Shown: piece by piece, positions 27,275 to 33,941 of the stretch
How the letters are laid out: each line of letters begins with the position of its first letter
Position numbering within the stretch: position 1 is the stretch's first letter
NCBI GenBank assembly: GCA_011319805.1
Contig: SJRY01000274.1
Span: 1-33,941, forward strand
DNA: 33,941 nucleotides
Source of the DNA: Macrocybe gigantea
Taxonomy: Eukaryota > Basidiomycota > Agaricomycetes > Agaricales > Callistosporiaceae
Direction: 5' to 3'
The notes under the pieces: generated by a model
Told to the model about the DNA's origin: nothing
Seen by the model: only the letters and a program-made list of their open reading frames with translations
The model's database searches: none
Translations under genes and position numbers: made by a program

Positions 27275-28900
27275 GCTTGGCTCAGAGCCTGTGGCCTTTG
27301 GAGGATTGTCTCTGGTTCAAATCCAAGACCAGTAGACTCCACTTCTGCTGAAGCATGGGACCTAAAGTCAGACAAAGCAGCTGGCCAGCTCTACCTTATG
27401 GTGGAGCAGGAACAAAGAATTCATTTCCATGGGATTAAAGATGATCCTGTGAAGATGTGGGCTGCTTTGGAAAAGGTCCATCTTCAAAAGAAGCCTGGCT
27501 CCAGGTTCAATGCCTATGATGATCTCTTCTCTATCAGAAAGAAGGAGGACGAAACTCTGCAATTTCTTATGAACAGAGTTGAGGACTGTCTGGTCAAAAT
27601 CCAAAATCTTCGCCCAGCAGACTTCACTCTATCTAGCCTGAATAGTGAACTTGCTTCCATGGCCTTGATCAGAGCTCTTCCTGAGGAGTACAACTCTTTT
27701 GTCTCCTCCCTTCTTCTTCATGACAAGCTTGACAAAGACACTATCAAACAAGCCTTTGTCACTGAAGAGATTCAAAGGACTAGAAGATCTGCTGATGCTG
27801 CAGAATCTGCCTTAAAGGCTACCACTTCCTTCCATTCCTCCAATTCATCTAAACAGAAGAACTCAAACTCCAATACATCACAGAAAAAGGACAAAACATG
27901 CGGATTCTGTGGTCTGGATCACTTCTGGAGGAATTGCCAACTTTACAAGGAGGCTCAAAAGGTGGCTAGGCAAAAGACTAAAGGGCAGGAGCAAGCCAAC
28001 AAGGCTATAGAGTCTGAAGTAACCGAATTTGCAGGCAATGCAAGTGCCAAACTCTCTCATCCACTCCAACTGGATGCTGACTTTGATTGGATTGCAGACA
28101 CAGGGGCCACTTCTCATATGACCCCTCATAAACACTGGGTCAGAAACTATACCCCTCTCAAGATTCCAATCAAGTTGGCAGATAGTTCTATTATTTATTC
28201 AGCTGGAGTTGGGACTGTGATTTTCAATCCAGTCATTAGAGGCAAACCAGCCCAATCTGTAGAGTTTACCAGGGTTTTGCATGTGCCAGAACTCCGAAAC
28301 AATCTATTGTCCTGTCTATATCTCTCCAAATACAAAGCTTTCAGGATTGTCATTGATGATTCCTGCATAGACTTTCATTCCAAACCACTTAACAGGACAC
28401 TCTTCTCTGCTCACATCACTTCCAACAATACTGCTCAGTTGGATGGTGTAACAGAGGCAATTTCGGAGTTTGCAAACCTGGCTAGCACACTTCCTTTGGA
28501 CCTTAGCTTATGGCATAGGAGATTGGCTCATTTCAGTTATGACACTGTCAAACTGATGGCCAAGGATAACTTGGTAACTGGATTGGATCTCAAAACCTCG
28601 GACAAGCCAGACCCCATCTGTGAACCATGTCTTGCAGGCAAAATGTCTTCAAACCCATTCCCTTCCTCAGACAGTCATGCTTCTCAACCTCTAGAACTCG
28701 TCCATTCTGATCTTTATGGCCCTCTTTCTGTTAAATCCCACTCTGGATTCAAGTATTGGATTACTTTCATTGATGATTGTACCAGATTCAGAGTGGTGAT
28801 ACCCCTTAAACAGAAGAGTGATGCATTTGATGCCTTTAGACAGTTTAAGGCCTATGCCAACTTGGCTTAAAGATCAAAGCTTTACAGGATGACAAGGGGG
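27275..28900 (+). pseudogene. Ty1/copia gag-protease-integrase fragment
   Basis: Open from 27275, with the N-terminus missing, to TAA 28868-28870. The gag domain runs about residues 1-170 (WLRACGLWRIVSGSNPRPVD, then EKVHLQKKPGSRF). A zinc knuckle CGFCGLDHFWRNC (about 208) has one residue fewer than usual before His. The protease motif is DWIADTGATSHM (about 270), and the pre-integrase zinc region is WHRRLAHFSY...CEPCLAGK (about 410-450). The integrase core starts at ELVHSDLYGP and FIDDCTRF. After the stop, KIKALQDDKGG is readable in another frame until LINE H begins at 28901. The order protease-integrase before RT defines Ty1/copia. It is probably continued by the RT/RNase H piece at 33170, with the middle lost. 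Confidence 0.9.
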
Positions 28901-30566
28901 CTTCTCTTTCCACAACCCCCACTTGTAAACAACTGTAAACAACTCTCACAAATCGCACTCCTCGTTCTATGGCGACAACACTTGGGACGATCTTTGATCA
29001 GGTTGCAGATCCGGATACCCACATCCTTGAGCACTCCCCGTTCTTAAAATCGCGAAAATCGGCTGAAAATCCACCGATTTATTAGAGTTTTTCAATGAGC
29101 GACGATCCGCTCAACATTGTTGGCGGCGGTGGGCCTCCACCGCTAAATCCGCACCCTGGGCGGACCCCTCAGGCCCCTCTCGACCCCTGCTCCTTCCCCC
29201 TCGGAGGACAGGAGCCTTCTTTTCCAAGGCGGCGACGGTTTAATGGATACCGACGACGCTGGTCCCTCGAATCGGACTGGGTCTACCCGTTCCTCCATCT
29301 CCGTTGATGCTGTCCACGGAGGCAGCTTATAATGACAATTCTATCGGTATTGCGATCTTTCCTGAAGGGCATCAGTTCCTTCATGGTGAAGTGAAGGCCG
29401 CCACCGAATCCCTCGCCGCCCTTAAGGATTGGATCCTCAAGGTCGGCAAAGCATCTGTCTCCATCCCGGCGGGCTACCAGTATGCCATCGCTGAGGGTAT
29501 TGCGGCCTTGGTCGCTACTGCTGGTGATGTTAACATGTTCTCCGTCCCTACTCTTCAGGGACCTCAGCATGAACTCGGAGCGCGCTTGCAGAGTATTGTA
29601 AATGCGCACCTTCCCTCGCGCAGGAAATCAACTCGCTTTGCCGATCCCGCCACTCATCACTCCCCCTCTGGTACAGTGCGACTGGAGGACTCACGTTCGA
29701 ATCAGGGCGCCCCGCCTCCGAGACCGGCTCGGAACCCAAACTGCCCTCCTCCACCCCCTCGCGTGCAATCTCGTTCCCGGACTCCTGGACGTGGACCGCC
29801 TCCTCCAGTCAATAGGGCTACTCGCCCATCTTCTGGTAAGCGCTCCTATGCGCAAGCCCTGGCCCAACTGGCCAACACTCCTGCCGAGGCTATTGTAGCC
29901 CTGGCAAAGACATTCCCACACCTCCCACAGAGAAGATTGTCTCCTTGCAAAAGGAAGCAACCGGGGAGCCGTCTGGACCACCTAAGAAGAAGGCAAAGTC
30001 CACTTCTCACGGACCGTCCTGTCGTAACGTCCGGGTCAGTTACTCTTTTCCGGCTGACAACGACTCTGTTGCCGCCGGAGCTCTCCTTAATGCCCTTAAT
30101 AGGGCGTTGACCACTGGTAAGTCCTGGATTCAATGCGAATCTATCCAGGATCATTCCGCCTCCTCGTTCTCTTGCTTGATGATGAGGGTGGCTTCTCCGA
30201 AAGACCTCAGCATTTTGCGTGAGGCCGCTCTCCGCTGTGCTCTGGCAGGATCTACTGTCGAGCTCGCAATCCCGACAAGTGTTTCTTATTTGAAACTGCT
30301 TGATGTTCCCTATTTCAATGCCGATGGTAGCATTATCACTGCCCGGCAGGCTTATGAGATTCTCCAAGACTCTTCCTTCTCGGATCTCATTACTCTCGTT
30401 GGGGTACCGCGTGTCATGCGCAACTCCAAGAATTCCGATACTGCAACCGTCTGGTTCAACATCGAAGACACGTCAACTGGCCAGAACGTAAAGGCTCTGG
30501 ACAATTGTACAGTTATGGTCAGGAATTGGCGTTGCCGATTCAAGGCCGCTCTCTCTTCGCCGGGAG
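28901..30566 (+). mobile_element. LINE copy H, complete 5' end, cut in ORF1
   Basis: The 5' leader is nearly identical to that of A (CTTCTCTTTCC start, 194 nt to the upstream ATG at 29095). ORF1 sequence follows to SSPG, where the poly(T) of the minus-strand LINE I begins. The remainder of H is not found on the far side, so the later insertion was accompanied by loss of sequence. Confidence 0.9.
29095..30566 (+). pseudogene. LINE H ORF1 (frameshifted, 3' lost)
   Basis: The upstream ORF MSDDPLNIVGGGG runs 29095-29307. The ORF1 ATG (MDTDDAGP) is at 29243, but a small indel near 29290 breaks that frame. Frame 29304-29930 carries MLSTEAAYNDNSIGIAIFPEG through the Pro-rich region. A loss near 29930 (HLP-QRRL) shifts into the frame of QKEATGEPSGPPKK, which runs to the break at 30566. 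The knuckles are missing. Amino-acid identity to A is high over the shared part. Confidence 0.88.
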
Positions 30567-30729
30567 TTTTTTTTTTTTTTTTTTATATCAACAATTTATA
30601 TAGCGGTGCACAGTGGCAGTCCGCTTGTAAATACACCCAGTTATCTACGATAAATATGACTAGTCCGAGATAAAACAGACTGAAGGGAGCTACATGGAGG
30701 GCTACACTGCCCTGCTCTCTCGTGCCTGC

Positions 30730-30751
30730 GCTCGAACCATATGGCTCGAGC
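30730..30751 (-). other. 3' UTR hairpin of LINE I
   Basis: A 22-nt near-palindrome in the same position as that of LINE F, with one pair changed to a G.U wobble on the RNA strand. Confidence 0.6.
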
Positions 30752-30959
30752 TCGCGCGTACTCACTCGCTCGAGCACCGTCCCCCAGCCCCAGAGGGCCG
30801 GTTGTGGTCAATTCCACATAAAAGGTCCAAAAGGACCTATAACGGATGCTGTCGCGAAGTTTGCGGTTCGCATAGTGCTCGATCAGCGCTTCGGTCGCTG
30901 GTCCTACTGCTTTAAGATTGCCCAGGTTGCCCCGGGCAATCTCCGCTATAGAGCGGCAG

Positions 30960-32233
30960 TCACCCGCCGCCTGGATCCGGGATAAAAGCACCTGCAGCCT
31001 TATTAGATGTCAGGTACTTAATGAACCAGTGACGCACAAAGGCGTCGAACTGGCGTTCAGTTGGCCTGTGCCAGTTACGGCACTGAGTCATGACGTGGAT
31101 GGAGTCCTCAGCCCCTCGTCCACAAGAGCATAAATCGCTATCGACAAAATTAAACTGTGCCCGATACGCATTGATCGGAGCATGGCCACATGCGAGACGT
31201 GAACAGCGAGCATAAAGCTCGTTGTCTGTCACTAACTTCATGAAGCCCATTCTCTTCGAGAGGGGCGTTCATAGGAATTTGGCTTTCCTGCTTCGTGAAA
31301 ACGAAATGTGGAAGCACCAATGTATTTCTTGTTCCCAGAATTCTGGAACCAAGTGCTATGCATATCATCGTCAGCCTCCTTTCGAAGGCCATCGGTGGTA
31401 TAGAGGGGACGAAGTCCCAGGGGAACATCCAGGCTCCGGGCAAACTCGTGAGCCTCGACTTGTATTGCCCACTTCCATTTGGAGGGATGTGCCAGAATTC
31501 AATCCGGCGCTGCTCGGACTCAGAGAGCCAAGCTTTAAGTGATGCACAAAGTGCAATAGAGTGCGACTGCACAGAGTGGGGGTTGCAATCGATGATGCGA
31601 TTAATTGCATTCATCGAATCTAAAAAGCACACAACAGAATTAACTCCATCTTGTGCGATAGCCTTTTGGATTGCCATTCGCAACCCAATGAGCTCAGCAT
31701 CATCGCTCGTTGATTTACCAACTGGCTGATGAATCTCGGAGACCAGCCTGCCCTCACGATAAACATGCGAAGCTGACACAGACTGCTTAAGTGGCACTTC
31801 TGCTTTCGCAGGCAGGAGCCATCACTACTCACATAAGAGCAATCATGCTGGATCGAACACTGGGAAAGTGTTTGATCCAGCGATGCGCGGTAAGCCTTGA
31901 CCGAGTCCTCGTCTCGGCCAAGTAACTTATGGATCTCAAAGCGACTGCCAAACTCATCGACAAGCCGCCTGCCTGGGTTATTTGCATCAGCAAAATAATC
32001 CATGGTTAGAAAGAGTGGTGGTTTCAGATCCACCAAATCCTTGAGTGGGGACTTAAGCGCAGCACACTGTCTGTCTGACAAAGAAGCGAGATTTCTCACT
32101 TTAGATGGGTTACCCCCAACTGAGGTGGGCGTACTAATGGATCTGAGGGCATGCCTCAGATTGGAGTTAGCTAAGCGGGCAGACGAGCCAACTTTCAGTC
32201 TTTTAATAAACGCGCCGATAGGTTCGACGCACG
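30960..32233 (-). pseudogene. LINE I ORF2 C-terminal part: linker, RNase H, zinc finger
   Basis: The minus strand reads from CVEPIG through the linker and RNase H to TGA 30962-30960. The domains shown are DDAELIGL, CFLDSMNAINRI, KKYIGASTF and the CSCGRGAEDSIHVMTQC finger. Frameshifts are present near 31820 (after SSDGS), 31490 and 31255, so no single frame spans it. Its 5' end is the junction with X2. Confidence 0.88.
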
Positions 32234-32240
32234 AAGTTTA

Positions 32241-32261
32241 GCCCCCCCTTGCGGGGGAGGC
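32241..32261 (-). other. Conserved 3' hairpin of module X2
   Basis: A 21-nt inverted repeat rich in C and G with a small loop. It has three pairs, a C.A mismatch and four further pairs. It sits about ten bases from the junction with LINE I. Confidence 0.5.
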
Positions 32262-33087
32262 TGCTAGCCCAGGCCCAGTCCTATGATCAGACTGTTTAGC
32301 CCAGGAGCTTCGCACTCTGGCTTCAACTTAAGCAGTTACCTGGTTGTATTAGTCCAGGGTCCACCAACAGAGGAGTTAGGTCTCTCGAGCCAAGGACTGG
32401 AGACTGTCCAGCCTTGCTACAGCCCAGCGGTGTCTGGGCGCTACCCACGTGCCTGCCTTCCCGTCCCCCAGCAGATGGTTCGCTGATGCCCTTAGGTGCG
32501 GATCCCCATCTGTCCAAGGTCTCTGTCTTGCTACGTGCCTCCCAGACTGGCATCCGATATCACAGCAAGGTCCATGGTCCTCCCATGACAGGTTCCCACA
32601 GGGGAAGCCCTTACTGAATGGTCTGGATCTGCTTCTGCCTTTGGCATACTGCACATGACTAACCATCTCGTGATCATTGCCAACGGCTCCCACTTAGACC
32701 GGGTACCCTGTTGGCTCAAACGCCATCGGGTGGTTATCAGCCTAATTCCCGGTATGGTCCTTATCCTTTCGGCCCCTACCTTTTAAGATCGGGGATCACG
32801 TGTGGTCTGCCGATTAAGGCATTGTCCGGCACTTACATCCCAAGGCCATCCACGCCAAGGGAAACCCAGTCACATAGTTAGGGTCATGTGACACTTGACC
32901 CACATAGTGGGGTAAGTCACATGTGTGACGCATAACCCAGCTTACATCACGTGCCAGCTGCTTAGTCACATGACCAAGTCACCTCCCTCGTGGGAACAAC
33001 TGTCACAGGGTCGTGATACTTCCTGCCCGCGTCACGTAGAACCAGCTCCGGACACTTCCGGATGCAAACCTGAAGATGCCACCTCCA

Positions 33088-33158
33088 GGACTAGAACCCG
33101 CGGCTTCGTGGCTTGCCACAGCCACAGGACTACCTGACTTGCGTTTACCGCTATGCCA
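33088..33158 (-). promoter_or_regulatory. tRNA-like RNA polymerase III promoter of X2
   Basis: On the minus strand, box A is TGGCATAGCGG (33158-33148), fitting TRGYNNARNGG. Box B is GGTTCTAGTCC (33098-33088), one mismatch from GGTTCGANTCC. The head starts GGGCTGGT. I did not assign it to an isoacceptor: the arms do not fold into a clear functional tRNA by eye. Confidence 0.7.
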
Positions 33159-33169
33159 ACCAGCCCCCG

Positions 33170-33941
33170 GTTGCAGAGCTGTCTAGGCACTTCAAAATCA
33201 GAGACTTGGAACCAAGCACTTTCTTATTGGGTGTGGAGATTATTAGGGACAGGCAGAAGCAGACTATTGCACTTTCTCAGAAGCAGTACATCTTAAACAC
33301 ACTGGAGCGCTATGGGATGGCGGATTGCAAGCCTGTCAAGACACCTATGATGACAGGTCTTAACCTTTCCAAGGCAATGGCACCTCAGACTCCAGAGGAA
33401 GCGGACTTTATGAAGAACATCCCCTACCTCAGTGCTGTTGGATCACTCCAGTACTTAGCCACCATGACTAGACCAGACATAGCAGCTGCTGTGTCATGTC
33501 TGGGATGCTTCAACTCGAATCCTGGTCCACAGCATTGGAATGCAGTCAAGCATTTGCTGAGATACTGCAAAGGGACTTTGGATCTCAAGCTGACATACTC
33601 TGGAGATCTTGGTCCAGAGATGTTTACCTCATTCTGTGATGCTTTCCATGGTGATTGCCCGGACTCTGGACGCTCTACTGGTGGATATGTAACAATCCTT
33701 GGTGGTGGAGCTATTGGATGGTCATCCAAACTGCAGCCTTTTATCACGCTTTCTACAACTGAAGCAGAGTATATTGCTGCAGTAGAAGCTGGAAAGGAGA
33801 TCTTATGGATGCGCAATATTATGCAGGAGATGGGATACCCTGTGTTGCAAGCATCACCACTCAAGATTGACAATCAGTCTGCACTGAGTGTTACAAAGAA
33901 TCCAGAGCATCATGGGTGCATGAAACAGCTGGATTTGCGAT
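33170..33941 (+). pseudogene. Ty1/copia RT C-terminal part and RNase H (runs off the window)
   Basis: Open from 33170 (VAELSRHFKIRDL) to the last base, 257 codons, with no start codon of its own. It covers the region after the RT active site (FLLGVEIIRDRQ, MTRPDIAAAVSCL), the connection domain and RNase H. Its catalytic-type residues are SFCDAFHGD (Asp), LSTTEAEYIA (Glu) and KIDNQSAL (Asp). The usual HGRTKHIDIR box reads HHGCMKQLDLR. It joins X2 directly at 33167-33169. It is the same family as 7274-7702, and its reading frame is the best preserved of the copia pieces. Confidence 0.88.

Larger units (their letters stand above)
30567..33166 (-). mobile_element. Composite retroelement: module X2 fused to LINE I
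   Basis: A single minus-strand unit of about 2.6 kb. It has a tRNA-like head at about 33166, module X2 (33166-32234), then a 5'-truncated LINE from the ORF2 codons CVEPIG to the 3' UTR and poly(A) (30584-30567). The join is seamless at a CGT shared by the X2 end and the LINE. This is the cleanest of the three composites and the best reference for the system. It lies between LINE H ORF1 and copia RT. No target duplication is visible. Confidence 0.75.
32234..33166 (-). repeat. Module X2, uninterrupted reference copy
   Basis: 933 bp, aligning end to end with X1. It is noncoding. On the minus strand the order is: tRNA-like head (about 80 nt); a stretch rich in TCACATGA/TCATGTGA motifs (32860-32985); about 500 nt of unique sequence shared with X1; a terminal hairpin; and CTAAACTTCGT. 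It also provides the empty site of the Tc1 insertion in X1 (near 32943). Confidence 0.75.

Noticed and set aside
33088..33166. A functional tRNA gene (minus strand)
   Set aside because: Only the A and B boxes and general layout fit. The arms do not pair well by eye, and the same head recurs on three X modules, so it is a retroelement promoter.
30567..33166. A target-site duplication for the X2/LINE I composite
   Set aside because: The flanks (GCCGGGAG before the poly(T), CCGGTTGCAG after the head) share only CCGG, too little to claim.
1..33941. Host protein-coding gene or rRNA
   Set aside because: Every frame with a recognisable motif belongs to a transposable element, and no rRNA sequence was seen.

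Overview
The window is a dense nest of transposable elements. I see no host gene. It is eukaryotic and most likely from a fungus, perhaps a basidiomycete. The evidence is a Tad1-like LINE family with an APE-type endonuclease, RNase H and poly(A) tails, a chromodomain Ty3/gypsy element, a Ty1/copia element and a Tc1 transposon. The organism itself cannot be named from this sequence. Copies are labelled here with letters: LINE copies A to K, and modules X1 to X3.

Layout. Positions 1-524 and 7038-7270 are one minus-strand LINE (J), cut near its ORF1 start by a 6.5 kb chromodomain gypsy element (525-7037, LTRs 525-846 and 6718-7037). Positions 7274-7702 are a minus-strand copia RT fragment. Positions 7703-13451 are a minus-strand series: a LINE tail with poly(A), X3, an RT-region LINE fragment (C), an RNase H-region LINE fragment (D), then X1. 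X1 is split by a Tc1 transposon (11661-13230) that has an open transposase. Next come a plus-strand RT scrap (K), an LTR (13623-13967) and an unassigned 340 bp. LINE ORF1 fragment E follows, carrying LINE F with a clean 14-bp target duplication. Then three LINEs stand head to tail, A (16851-21631), B (21632-25801) and G (25802-27273), each butted onto the poly(A) of the one before. Copia gag to integrase (27275-28900) is followed by a 5'-complete LINE (H, 28901-30566). A minus-strand composite of LINE I plus X2 spans 30567-33166, and copia RT/RNase H runs off the right edge.

How the parts relate. Together the LINE copies describe an element of roughly 6.3 kb: a 194-nt 5' leader, ORF1 (three zinc knuckles), ORF2 (endonuclease, RT, RNase H, C-terminal zinc finger), a 3' UTR with conserved hairpins, and poly(A). 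Module X is about 0.9-1.1 kb. It begins with a tRNA-like head carrying RNA polymerase III A and B boxes and ends in a hairpin followed by CTAAACTT(CGT). In all three copies that same end is fused in sense to a LINE, but at three different LINE positions: the 3' UTR tail, the RNase H region, and further upstream in ORF2. This is the pattern expected from template switching by LINE reverse transcriptase. It resembles the composite MINE elements (WEIRD module plus variable-length LINE 3' part) described in Magnaporthe, and it is the most interesting system here.

The gypsy element is the second point of interest. An 11-nt sequence placed where its transcript should begin is perfectly complementary to the sequence just inside the 5' LTR, as in Tf1/sushi self-priming. 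Its coding region carries about 25 in-frame TGA codons although its LTRs are about 98% identical.
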